From contig JACQYB010000083.1 of the NCBI GenBank assembly GCA_016208415.1, positions 1 to 55,871 on the forward strand: 55,871 nucleotides of DNA, read 5' to 3'. The stretch is from Betaproteobacteria bacterium. Lineage in GTDB: Bacteria > Pseudomonadota > Gammaproteobacteria > Burkholderiales > Rhodocyclaceae. The translations under genes were made by a program, and so were the position numbers. The notes under the pieces were generated by a model. It searched no databases. It was not told the origin of the DNA and saw only the letters and a program-made list of their open reading frames with translations. Shown here piece by piece: positions 14,182 to 25,604 of this stretch (positions within the stretch are counted from its first letter, which is position 1; each line of letters starts with the position of its first letter).

Positions 14182-16161
14182 ATGTCCAGCAACGAAAGCG
14201 CCGAAGCCCGGCTCTACTACCCCCCCGAGGAGTTTGTCCGCCAGGCCACGATATCCGGCATGGACGCGTACAAGTCGCTGTGCGATGAGGCGCAGCGGGA
14301 CTACGAGGGTTACTGGGCGCGGCTGGCAAGGGAACACGTGGTCTGGCACAAGCCCTTCACGCAGGTGCTGGACCAGGGTGAAGCGCCGTTTTTCAAGTGG
14401 TTTGCCGACGGCCAACTCAACGTGTCCTACAACTGCCTTGACCGCAACGTGCAATCCGGTCTGGGCGACAAGGTCGCGATCATCTTCGAGGCCGACAACG
14501 GCAGGGTCACGAAGGTGACCTACAGCGAACTGCTGGCGAAGGTGTGCCAGTTCTCCAACGCCCTGAAGTCCGTCGGCGTCGGCAAGGGCGACCGGGTGGT
14601 GATCTACCTGCCGATGTCGGTGGAAGGCATCGTGGCGATGCAGGCCTGCGCGCGCATCGGCGCCACCCACTCGGTGGTGTTCGGCGGCTTCTCGGCGCAG
14701 TCGCTGCGCGACCGCATCAACGATGCCGGCGCCGTGCTGGTCATTACCGCCGACGAACAGTGCCGCGGCGGCAAGAACATTCCCCTCAAGCCGGCGGTGG
14801 ACGAGGCGCTGAGCCTGGGCGGCTGCGAGAGCATCCGCAACGTGGTGGTCTACCAGCGCACTGGTGGCGCCTGCAACATGGTGGCCGGCCGCGACCTGTG
14901 GTGGCACGACGCGGTGCAGGGCCAGGGTGATGCCTGCGAGCCGGAGTGGGTCGAGGCCGAGCACCCGCTGTTCCTGCTCTACACCTCGGGTTCCACAGGA
15001 AAGCCCAAGGGCGTGCAGCATTCCACCGGCGGCTACCTGCTGCAGGCGGTCCTGACCACCAAGTGGACCTTCGACCTCAAGCCCGTCGACGTCTTCTGGT
15101 GCACCGCCGACATCGGCTGGGTGACGGGCCACACCTACATCACCTACGGGCCGCTGGCCTGCGGCGGCACGGAGATCGTCTTCGAAGGCGTGCCCAGCTA
15201 TCCCGACGCGGGCCGTTTCTGGAAGATGATCCAGGACCACAAGGTCAACATCTTCTACACCGCACCCACCGCCATCCGTTCGTTGATCAAGGCGGCCGAG
15301 ACCAACCCGGTGGTGCATCCGCGCAATTACGACCTTGGCAGCCTGCGCCTCATGGGTTCGGTGGGCGAGCCCATCAACCCGGCGGCGTGGGAGTGGTACC
15401 ACCGCAATGTCGGCGGCGGGCGCTGCCCCATCGTGGATACCTTCTGGCAGACGGAAACCGGCGGCCACATGATCACTCCGCTGCCGGGGGCCACGCCACT
15501 GGTGCCGGGTTCTTGCACGCTGCCGTTCCCGGGCATACAGGCGTCGGTGGTCGACGAAACCGGCGCCGAAGTGCCGTGGGGCCAGGGCGGCATCCTGGTG
15601 ATGAAGAAGCCTTGGCCGGGGATGATCCGCACCATCTGGGGCGATCCGGAGCGGTTCCGCAAGTCCTACTATCCGGCCGACTTCCAGGGCAAGTACTACC
15701 TGGCGGGCGACGGCGCGATTCGTGACAGGAATACGGGCTACTTCACGATCACTGGCCGTATCGACGACGTTCTCAACGTGTCCGGTCACCGCATGGGCAC
15801 CATGGAGATCGAATCGGCGCTGGTGGCGCATCCGCTGGTCGCCGAGTCCGCCGTGGTGGGCCGCCCCGACGAACTGACGGGCGAAGCCATCGTGGCCTTC
15901 GTGGTGCTGCGTCGATCCCGGCCAACCGGTGAGGAGGCGAAGAAGATCGTGGCGGAACTGCAGGCCTGGGTCGGCAAGGAGATTGGTCCCATCGCCAAGC
16001 CCAGGGACATCCGCTTCGGCGACAACCTGCCCAAGACCCGCTCCGGCAAGATCATGCGCCGGCTGCTGCGCGCCATCGCCAAGGGCGAGGACATCACGCA
16101 GGACGTGTCGACCCTGGAGAACCCGGCGATCCTGGACCAGCTCAAGCACGGGGCCGGCTGA
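14182..16161 (+). CDS. acs: Acetyl-CoA synthetase
   Basis: A 659-residue AMP-forming acetate-CoA ligase; it converts acetate, ATP and CoA to acetyl-CoA. Core motifs are [36 protein letters not shown] and PKTRSGK with the regulatory lysine K623. The N-terminus [20 protein letters not shown] is typical of Acs. ATG 14182 has AGGAG eight bases upstream; an in-frame start 13 codons earlier has none. A strong terminator follows, and the next operon encodes a CrbS-like acetate-sensing kinase and a symporter, which fits an acetate utilisation block. Confidence 0.95.
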   Translation: MSSNESAEARLYYPPEEFVRQATISGMDAYKSLCDEAQRDYEGYWARLAREHVVWHKPFTQVLDQGEAPFFKWFADGQLNVSYNCLDRNVQSGLGDKVAIIFEADNGRVTKVTYSELLAKVCQFSNALKSVGVGKGDRVVIYLPMSVEGIVAMQACARIGATHSVVFGGFSAQSLRDRINDAGAVLVITADEQCRGGKNIPLKPAVDEALSLGGCESIRNVVVYQRTGGACNMVAGRDLWWHDAVQGQGDACEPEWVEAEHPLFLLYTSGSTGKPKGVQHSTGGYLLQAVLTTKWTFDLKPVDVFWCTADIGWVTGHTYITYGPLACGGTEIVFEGVPSYPDAGRFWKMIQDHKVNIFYTAPTAIRSLIKAAETNPVVHPRNYDLGSLRLMGSVGEPINPAAWEWYHRNVGGGRCPIVDTFWQTETGGHMITPLPGATPLVPGSCTLPFPGIQASVVDETGAEVPWGQGGILVMKKPWPGMIRTIWGDPERFRKSYYPADFQGKYYLAGDGAIRDRNTGYFTITGRIDDVLNVSGHRMGTMEIESALVAHPLVAESAVVGRPDELTGEAIVAFVVLRRSRPTGEEAKKIVAELQAWVGKEIGPIAKPRDIRFGDNLPKTRSGKIMRRLLRAIAKGEDITQDVSTLENPAILDQLKHGAG

Positions 16162-16345
16162 GCAAGACGGCGGGTGCCTGAGCGCCCGCGAAGGGCGCGT
16201 CGGGAACCCGTCGGGCAGGGCGCGCGATGCCCGGGATCATGGAGGAGGGGAGAAGACGCACACGGCACGGACAACGATCCCCGATCCCGTGCATGAGTGC
16301 GACGTGGATGCCGGCTTGCCATGGCAGGCGGGAGGGGAGTGGTGC

Positions 16346-16370
16346 AGGGGCGCGGGAGCGCCCCTTTTTT
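16346..16370 (+). terminator. Rho-independent terminator after acs
   Basis: AGGGGCGC, loop GGGA, GCGCCCCT, followed by further T residues: a perfect 8-bp stem with T-run, about 185 bases past the acs stop and 80 bases before the next gene. Confidence 0.85.
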
Positions 16371-16449
16371 CTGGGCGCCCGCAGACCGGGTACCACCCCG
16401 GATTCGGGACGTATAATGGCCCGCAGGGTGTCCCACGCGGAGGCGGCGT

Positions 16450-16656
16450 ATGAATCAGTCATGGCTGACGGGGCAGAGGCTGGTCGGTGCGTTTCTGCTG
16501 GGCTGTGCGCTGCTGAATTTCCCCCTCCTGCAACTGTTCGTCACCTGGCGCGAGGTGCTCGGGATACCCATGCTGTTTGTCTATATCTTCTGCGTCTGGG
16601 CGGCCCTCATCGTGTTGATGGCGGCGGTGATAGAACTGCGGGGCGACTCCCGCTGA
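16450..16656 (+). CDS. Small two-helix membrane protein upstream of the SLC5-type kinase
   Basis: A 68-residue protein with two hydrophobic helices (about residues 10-32 and 38-62) and short polar ends. GGAGGCGG lies just upstream of the ATG. It ends 22 bases before the kinase gene, so the two are very likely co-transcribed. I do not recognise a named family; the pattern GIPMLFVYIFCVWA is regular enough to suggest a conserved accessory protein, perhaps an assembly or signalling partner of the kinase. That role is inference from position only. Confidence 0.65.
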   Translation: MNQSWLTGQRLVGAFLLGCALLNFPLLQLFVTWREVLGIPMLFVYIFCVWAALIVLMAAVIELRGDSR

Positions 16657-16678
16657 AGGCCCGGGCGACCCACGCGCC

Positions 16679-19453
<2,775 letters not shown>

Positions 19454-19520
19454 CGGCGCGCGCTTGCTTCATGCGCCGCCGTCGTCGAATTTGCGATGCA
19501 TTCAAAGGAGCGTTGGACGG

Positions 19521-19889
19521 ATGACAAAGAAGGTTCTGATCGTCGATGACGAACCCAACATCGTGATCTCCCTCGAGTTCCTCATGAAAAAGGAGGGTTT
19601 CGAGGTGAGCGTGGTTGGGGACGGCGAAGCGGCCCTGGAGAAGATCGCGCAGTTCTCCCCCGACCTGGTGCTGCTGGACGTCATGATGCCCCGGCGCAGC
19701 GGCTACGAGGTGTGCCAGCAGATCCGCGCCAATCCGGCGTGGGCGGGAATCCGCGTGGTAATGCTCACCGCCAAGGGGCGCGAGGCGGAGATGGCCAAGG
19801 GTATTGCGATGGGGGCCGATGCGTACATGACCAAGCCATTTTCCACCAAGGCCCTCGTTGCACAGGTTCGGCAATTGCTCGGACCATGA
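19521..19889 (+). CDS. Single-domain CheY-like response regulator
   Basis: A 122-residue receiver domain and nothing else. The acidic pair D9-D10, phosphoacceptor D53 (LVLLDVMMP), T83 and K105 (MTKPF) are all present, so it should accept phosphate from the adjacent kinase. AGGAG lies ten bases before ATG 19521. It lacks the helix-turn-helix output domain of CrbR, so it cannot bind DNA in the usual way. Its stop overlaps the start of the next gene by four bases (ATGA), which suggests translational coupling and that the next protein is its target. Confidence 0.92.
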   Translation: MTKKVLIVDDEPNIVISLEFLMKKEGFEVSVVGDGEAALEKIAQFSPDLVLLDVMMPRRSGYEVCQQIRANPAWAGIRVVMLTAKGREAEMAKGIAMGADAYMTKPFSTKALVAQVRQLLGP

Positions 19890-22087
19890 ACCGCAAGCTG
19901 AAGCTGGCCTTGTCGCTGGCCGGGCTCTACCTGCTGCTGGCCGTGCTGTTTGGCGCGCTGGTCCTCGTCCTGTGGATGGACATGAGGGAACCCGAGCGTG
20001 ACGCGGTGCTGGCCATCATGGAGAACCGCTATGTCCTGGCGATCCTCATCATCCTTCTTGCCTGGGCGGTGCTCGGCTTTATCGTGCAGGGGCTCTACGA
20101 GGCGTACGTGCGGGCGCCCCTGAGTCTGCGCGAACAGGCGCTGGTGATGGTCGAGGCCAATCCGGGGCTGCGGCTGCAGGAAATCGGCGCCTCGGAGATC
20201 AGGACGCTGGCCCATGTCGTCAACGCCCTGGCCGAGCAGCGCGAGGCGTTGCAGCGCGACGTGGAGGCGAAGATCCGCGAAGCCAAGGCCTCCATCGAAG
20301 AGGAGAAGAACCGGTTGGCCGCGCTCATGTCGGAGCTGACCCAGAGCGTGGTGGTGTGTAACCTGGATGGGCGCATCCTGCTCTACAACAACCGCGCGCG
20401 GCTGCAGTTCCGTGCCCTGGGCGACGGAGGCACAGCGGGCGGGGCCGGTCCGCTCATCGGCCTCGGACGTTCCATCTTTGGCTTGCTGGAGCGCGGTCTC
20501 ATCACCCATGCGCTGGAGAACATCCAGCATCGGCTCAAGCGCTCCGGGTCGCAGCCGGTGGCCAATTTCGTGACCACCACCCGTGCCGGCCAGTTGCTGC
20601 GGGCGCAAATGGCGGCGGTGTTGAGTTCCGGCGGCGAGGAGGTTCCCGGCGGTGCGCCGGCGCCAAGGGGGGAAGGCGAACGCCAGATCACAGGCTACGT
20701 GTTGATGCTCGACAACATTACCCGCAACTTCGAAACAGAAACGCGTCGCGACCAGATGCTCGAGTCGCTGACGGAGGGCACGCGGGCTCCCCTGGCCAGC
20801 GTGCGCGCGGCGGTGGAAACACTGGCCAATTACCCGGACATGGAGGCGGAGCAGCGCGACCGCTTCGTCTCCATCATCGGCGAGGAGGTCCGCAAGCTCA
20901 GCCACCACGTGGACCGGACCATGACCGAGTACGCCGACGCGATGAAGACGCGCTGGCCTCTGGAGGAGATGCTCGGCGCCGATCTGGTGGGCGCTGGCCA
21001 GCGGCGTATCGAAGCGAAAGTGGGCATCCGCACCAAGACCCAGGAAATCGACAGCGGCCTGTGGATCAAGGTGGACAGTTTCTCCTTGCTCCAGGGGCTC
21101 AACTACCTGTCGACACGCCTGCATGAAGAGTTCGCCATCCGCGAGGTGCGTTTCCGCCTGGCGCGGGACGGCAATCTCGCTCACCTGGACCTGATGTGGG
21201 CGGGTTCCCCCATGGGCGTCGAGACCATGCACGCGTGGGAAGAGGAACCCATGAATCTGGGCGGCGAGACGTCCCTGCTCACCTTGCGCGATGTCATGGA
21301 CCGCCACGGCGGCGAGATCTGGTACCAGTACGACAAGCCGCAGCAGAGCGCCTTCTTCCGTCTGCTGCTGCCTTCCGCCATGCCCCAGGAGGAGATGGCG
21401 GCGGATGTCCTGCTGCGCAGCGACAGCCGCCCGGAGTACTACGACTTCGACCTGTTCCAGCGCCGCGAGCAGCGCAGCGATCTCGACGACGTGCCACTGA
21501 CCGAGTTGACCTTCACGGTGTTCGATACCGAAACCACCGGCCTGGAGCCCTCGGCAGGCGACGAGATCATCCAGTTCGGCGCCGTGCGCATCGTCAATGG
21601 AAGGCTGCTCAGGAGCGAGAGTTTCGAGCAACTGGTGGATCCGCAGCGTCGACTCAAGCCGGAATCGATCCCCATCCACGGCATCACCGACGCCATGGTC
21701 CGGGGCCAGCCCACCATCCACAAGGTGCTGCCGGCCTTTGCCGAGTTCTGCGCCGATACGGTGCTGGTGGCACACAACGCGGCCTTCGACATGCGCTTCC
21801 TGCAAATGAAGGAAGAACCGCTGGGCATCCGCTTCGACCACCCCGTACTGGACACCCTGTTGCTGTCGGCGGTCATCCATCCGAACCAGGAATCCCACAA
21901 GCTCGAAGCCATCGCCGAGCGCCTGGGCATCAATGTCATCGGGCGGCATACCGCCCTGGGCGACGCCATCGTCACCGGAGAGGTCTTCCTCAAGATGCTC
22001 CCGTTGCTGACGCAACAGGGCATCCAGACGCTGCGTCAGGCCCGCGAGGCGGCCGAAAAGACCTACTACGCCCGGGTGAAGTACTGA
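19886..22087 (+). CDS. Degenerate histidine kinase fused to a DEDDh 3'-5' exonuclease
   Basis: A 733-residue protein in three parts. Residues 1-75 hold two membrane helices; about 110-150 form a coiled coil, followed by a PAS-like stretch and a kinase-like region. The H-box is TEGTRAPL, with Glu297 where the phosphoacceptor His belongs, and the ATP-binding half has no recognisable G1 or G2 box, so it should not be an active kinase. From about 540 it is a DNA polymerase III epsilon-type exonuclease: ExoI FDTETTGL (D547, E549), ExoII HNAAFD (D635), ExoIII HTALGD (H688, D693), all intact. Exonuclease genes of this kind are known beside DUF4212/ActP-like symporters, but their role is not established. 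Confidence 0.85.
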   Translation: MNRKLKLALSLAGLYLLLAVLFGALVLVLWMDMREPERDAVLAIMENRYVLAILIILLAWAVLGFIVQGLYEAYVRAPLSLREQALVMVEANPGLRLQEIGASEIRTLAHVVNALAEQREALQRDVEAKIREAKASIEEEKNRLAALMSELTQSVVVCNLDGRILLYNNRARLQFRALGDGGTAGGAGPLIGLGRSIFGLLERGLITHALENIQHRLKRSGSQPVANFVTTTRAGQLLRAQMAAVLSSGGEEVPGGAPAPRGEGERQITGYVLMLDNITRNFETETRRDQMLESLTEGTRAPLASVRAAVETLANYPDMEAEQRDRFVSIIGEEVRKLSHHVDRTMTEYADAMKTRWPLEEMLGADLVGAGQRRIEAKVGIRTKTQEIDSGLWIKVDSFSLLQGLNYLSTRLHEEFAIREVRFRLARDGNLAHLDLMWAGSPMGVETMHAWEEEPMNLGGETSLLTLRDVMDRHGGEIWYQYDKPQQSAFFRLLLPSAMPQEEMAADVLLRSDSRPEYYDFDLFQRREQRSDLDDVPLTELTFTVFDTETTGLEPSAGDEIIQFGAVRIVNGRLLRSESFEQLVDPQRRLKPESIPIHGITDAMVRGQPTIHKVLPAFAEFCADTVLVAHNAAFDMRFLQMKEEPLGIRFDHPVLDTLLLSAVIHPNQESHKLEAIAERLGINVIGRHTALGDAIVTGEVFLKMLPLLTQQGIQTLRQAREAAEKTYYARVKY

Positions 22088-22129
22088 CCCGGTGCGCGAC
22101 CCGCGGGCGATCGCCCTGAGGAGAAGACG

Positions 22130-22390
22130 GTGCATCGATCCGAGAAACACCGGGAATACTGGCGCAAGAATCTTCGCATCACGACGATCCTGCTGCTGGT
22201 CTGGTTTCTCGTCACCTTCGTGCCCATCTACTGGGCGAAGGAATTCAATGCCGTGAGTTTCTTCGGCTGGCCGCTCGGCTTCTACATGGGAGCCCAGGGC
22301 TCGCTGATCGTCTATGTGGTGGTGATCTGGCTCTACGCCCGCATCATGGACGGCCTGGACCGCAAGTACGGCGTCCACGAGGAAGAATGA
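22130..22390 (+). CDS. DUF4212 small subunit of a sodium:solute symporter
   Basis: An 86-residue membrane protein with two helices separated by PIYWAKEFNAVSFFGWPLGFYMG, the hallmark of the DUF4212 family (small partner of VC_2705-type symporters). The start is GTG 22130 with AGGAG before it. It overlaps the following symporter gene by four bases (ATGA), supporting a two-subunit transporter. Compare the YjcH-ActP pair for acetate uptake in E. coli, where the small partner is a different family. Confidence 0.9.
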   Translation: MHRSEKHREYWRKNLRITTILLLVWFLVTFVPIYWAKEFNAVSFFGWPLGFYMGAQGSLIVYVVVIWLYARIMDGLDRKYGVHEEE

Positions 22391-24447
22391 CCGTGCCGGG
22401 CCATTCCCAGTCGCAGTTCTACAGCCAGCTCAAGCGCTACTACAGCTTCTACACCGTCGGCTTCGTCGCCTTCGTCATTCTCGTGGCGATCCTGGAGCAG
22501 ATGGGTGTGCCCAACCGGATCCTGGGATACCTCTTCCTCCTTGCCACCATCGCGCTCTATGCCGGCATTGGCGTGATGAGCCGCACGGCCGACGTGGCCG
22601 AATACTATGTGGCCGGACGGCGCGTTCCCGCCTTGTTCAACGGCATGGCCACCGGTGCGGACTGGATGTCCGCCGCGTCGTTCATCGGCATGGCCGGCTC
22701 GCTCTATTTCGGCGGCTACCAGGGCCTGGCCTTCGTGATGGGATGGACCGGCGGTTACGTGTTGGTGGCACTGCTGCTCGCTCCCTACCTGCGCAAGTTC
22801 GGTCAGTTCACCATCCCGGATTTCCTGGGGGCACGCTACGGCGGCCACTTTGCGCGTTCCGTGGGCGTAGCGGGCGCCATCATCGCCTCGTTCGTGTATG
22901 TGGTGGCGCAGATCTACGGCGTGGGCATCATCACCAGCCGCTTCGTCGGATTGCAGCTTGAAATCGGTGTCTTCGTCGGGCTGGCCGGCATCCTGGTGTG
23001 TTCGTTCCTGGGGGGCATGCGTGCAGTGACCTGGACGCAGGTGGCCCAGTACATCATCCTCATCCTCGCCTACATGATTCCGGTGGTGATGATGTCGATC
23101 AAGGTCACCGGCGTACCGATTCCCCAGGCCGTTTATGGCGGGGTGCTGGAGAAGATCGGCGAGCGGGAAGAGGTATTGTTCGTCGACGCCAAGGAAGTCG
23201 AGGTCCGCAACATCTATCTGACGCATGCGGCCGGCTTTGAAGAGAAGATCAAGGCGCTGCCGGCGTCGCTGGATGGCGAGCGGCAGCGGCTGACGCGGAA
23301 GGTGTCGGACCTCAAGTCCACCAACGCGGACGCACGCGAAATCTCGGCCGCGGAGCGGGCGTTGGCGCAACTGCCCGCCACACCGGGAGCGGCCAAGGAG
23401 GCCTGGACCCGCGCGAGGGTTGGTGCCGAAGCCAGCGCGAGAACCCCCACGCCCCACGCCGAGGCCCATCCGGGCAAGGACGAGAAAGCGAGCCGCGTGG
23501 CCCGCAACAACTTCATTGCCCTGGTCGTCTGCCTGATGGTGGGCACGGCCTCGCTGCCGCACATCCTGATGCGCTACTACACCACCTCCAGTGTGCGCGA
23601 GGCGCGGCACTCGGTATTCTGGTCGCTGTTTTTCATCTTCCTGCTCTACTTTACGGCGCCGGCACTGGCGGTGCTGGTCAAGTACGAGGTCTACAACAAC
23701 CTGGTGGGTACGGCGATCTCGCATCTGCCGGCGTGGATCGCCTCCTGGGGCAAGGTGGGCCTGGTCAAGGTGGCGGACATCAATGGCGACGGCATTCTCC
23801 AGCTTGCGGAACTGGCCCTCAATACCGACGTGATCGTGCTGGCGACGCCGGAGATTGCAGGCCTGCCGTACGTGATCTCGGGCCTGGTGGCGGCGGGGGG
23901 GCTGGCGGCGGCGTTGTCCACGGCCGACGGCCTGCTGCTGACCATAGCCAACGCCCTGTCCCACGATGTGTATTACAAGATGATCGACCCCCACGCTTCC
24001 ACCCAGCGTCGTCTGGTGGTGTCGAAGTCACTGCTGCTGGTGGTCGCCGTGATCGCGGCATACGTGGCATCACTGAAGCCGGACAACATCCTGTTCCTCG
24101 TGGGCCTGGCATTCTCCCTGGCTGCGGCGACGTTCTTTCCGGCACTGGTGTGCGGGGTGTTCTGGAGTCGAGCCAACAAGTGGGGCGCCGTGCTGGGCAT
24201 GCTGGCGGGCCTCGGGATCACCCTGTACTACGCCATGATCACGCACCCGTTCTTCGGGGGCGGCATGAAGGCGGGCTGGTTCGACATCCAGCCGATCTCT
24301 GCCGGCATTTTCGGCATTCCAGTCGGCTTTGTTGTACTGATCGTCGTCAGCCTGATGACGTCGGCACCGGAGAGGGAGGTGCAGGATCTCGTCGAGCACG
24401 TTCGCTATCCCAGCCTGGAAGATGACTTCGCTACGCGGGGCACGTGA
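22387..24447 (+). CDS. VC_2705-type sodium:solute symporter, probable acetate/short-chain acid uptake
   Basis: A 686-residue SLC5 transporter related to the acetate permease ActP. The N-terminal half has the family's AEYYVAGRRVPALFNGMATGADWMSAASF region (residues about 72-100). A hydrophilic insert of about 110 residues (about 255-370) lies between membrane segments, and a second loop contains DINGDGILQLAE (464-475), a full canonical EF-hand calcium loop. Context (acs, CrbS-like kinase) points to acetate or a related acid, but substrate cannot be read from the sequence. Confidence 0.85.
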   Translation: MTVPGHSQSQFYSQLKRYYSFYTVGFVAFVILVAILEQMGVPNRILGYLFLLATIALYAGIGVMSRTADVAEYYVAGRRVPALFNGMATGADWMSAASFIGMAGSLYFGGYQGLAFVMGWTGGYVLVALLLAPYLRKFGQFTIPDFLGARYGGHFARSVGVAGAIIASFVYVVAQIYGVGIITSRFVGLQLEIGVFVGLAGILVCSFLGGMRAVTWTQVAQYIILILAYMIPVVMMSIKVTGVPIPQAVYGGVLEKIGEREEVLFVDAKEVEVRNIYLTHAAGFEEKIKALPASLDGERQRLTRKVSDLKSTNADAREISAAERALAQLPATPGAAKEAWTRARVGAEASARTPTPHAEAHPGKDEKASRVARNNFIALVVCLMVGTASLPHILMRYYTTSSVREARHSVFWSLFFIFLLYFTAPALAVLVKYEVYNNLVGTAISHLPAWIASWGKVGLVKVADINGDGILQLAELALNTDVIVLATPEIAGLPYVISGLVAAGGLAAALSTADGLLLTIANALSHDVYYKMIDPHASTQRRLVVSKSLLLVVAVIAAYVASLKPDNILFLVGLAFSLAAATFFPALVCGVFWSRANKWGAVLGMLAGLGITLYYAMITHPFFGGGMKAGWFDIQPISAGIFGIPVGFVVLIVVSLMTSAPEREVQDLVEHVRYPSLEDDFATRGT

Positions 24448-24619
24448 GCGCACATGAGCGGCGGAGTCGCTGTCATCTGACAACCCGTCCGTGGAATTCG
24501 GCCGTCCCGACAGTCTGCCGACGGTACCCGCCATGGCCTTTGTGGCCGCCTTCCTGCCCGGTTTTTCAGTCAGTCAGTCTCGCGTGCCCCAGGCACATCT
24601 GCTAAACTTGCCGCCCTCC

Positions 24620-24712
<93 letters not shown>

Positions 24713-24895
24713 AACACCTCCAAAAGCCGCGCCACACTTGGGTTTAGTCGTCATTCGGTGCGGCTGACCGGCATGTGGAACCATGTTTGTGGGCGCGTAG
24801 CCCTCCGCGCGTGTGTGGCCTCCCGCCGAATTTCTCCGCGATCGGCAACCCCTCCGTCCGTGCCGGCCCGATTAGGGTTTTCCTGCGGTCAGACC

Positions 24896-24912
24896 TTGGC
24901 GTTCCATTTGCT
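24896..24912 (+). promoter_or_regulatory. Candidate sigma-54 promoter of the aldehyde oxidoreductase operon
   Basis: TTGGCGTTCCATTTGCT has the -24 GG and -12 GC separated by exactly ten bases, with TGGC and TTGCT flanks as in the sigma-54 consensus. It lies 73 bases before the first gene. A sigma-54 promoter would require an enhancer-binding activator, which is not in this window. Confidence 0.5.
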
Positions 24913-24984
24913 ATGATGATTTTTATGGGCTGAGAGGGGCTCATATCCGATTTGCCGCCGCCGACGCTGAGGAGGAAGTTCACA

Positions 24985-25464
24985 ATGCAAAAATCCCTGC
25001 ACATCGACCCCAACAAGTGCACAGGTTGCCTGCAGTGCGAAATGGCCTGTTCATTTGAGAATTACGGGATCTTCAATAACTCGAGGTCGCGCATCCGGGT
25101 GTTCGAGTTCCACCATACCGGGCGCAAGGTTCCCTACACCTGCACCCAGTGCTCCGAAGCCTGGTGCCTGCATGCCTGCCCGGTCGATGCCATTCGCCTC
25201 GATGCGGCGACAGGCGCCAAGGTGGTCATGGAGGACGTGTGCGTGGGCTGCAAGGTTTGCACCATCGCCTGCCCCTTCGGCACGGTCAATTACGTTCAGG
25301 CCACGGGTAAGGTCCAGAAGTGTGATCTGTGCGGCGGCCAGCCGGCGTGCGCGGAAGCCTGCCCCACCGGCGCGATCACCTTTACGGACGCGGACTGGAC
25401 CGGTCTGGACCGCATGCGCCAATGGGCGCAGCGCACCGATACCCAGCCGCGGGCGGCGGCGTAG
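24985..25464 (+). CDS. aorA: Polyferredoxin subunit of aldehyde oxidoreductase (AorA-like)
   Basis: A 159-residue electron-transfer protein with 16 cysteines in four groups (CTGCLQCEMAC, CTQCSEAWCLHAC, CVGCKVCTIAC, CDLCGGQPACAEAC), enough for four [4Fe-4S] clusters. AGGAGGAAG precedes the ATG. Its position ahead of a tungsten aldehyde oxidoreductase and an FAD subunit matches the AorABC enzyme of Aromatoleum aromaticum, where this subunit wires the catalytic subunit to the flavin subunit. Other polyferredoxins of DMSO-reductase systems look similar; the neighbours decide. Confidence 0.88.
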   Translation: MQKSLHIDPNKCTGCLQCEMACSFENYGIFNNSRSRIRVFEFHHTGRKVPYTCTQCSEAWCLHACPVDAIRLDAATGAKVVMEDVCVGCKVCTIACPFGTVNYVQATGKVQKCDLCGGQPACAEACPTGAITFTDADWTGLDRMRQWAQRTDTQPRAAA

Positions 25465-25604
25465 AGGCGCCCGCTTCGCACGGGGTGCACAACATGCCGG
25501 GGGCGATGCGCAGCCGCAGATCGATGCCGGCCGGGACACGGGCTTGAAGGTGGGTACGCGCAATCCAGAGACGGATCACCCGCCAGGGTTTGGAGGAGAT
25601 AAAG

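Noticed and set aside
19703-22378. 891-codon open frame on the minus strand
   Set aside because: Antisense shadow of the receiver, fusion and DUF4212 genes, His/Gln-rich without domains.
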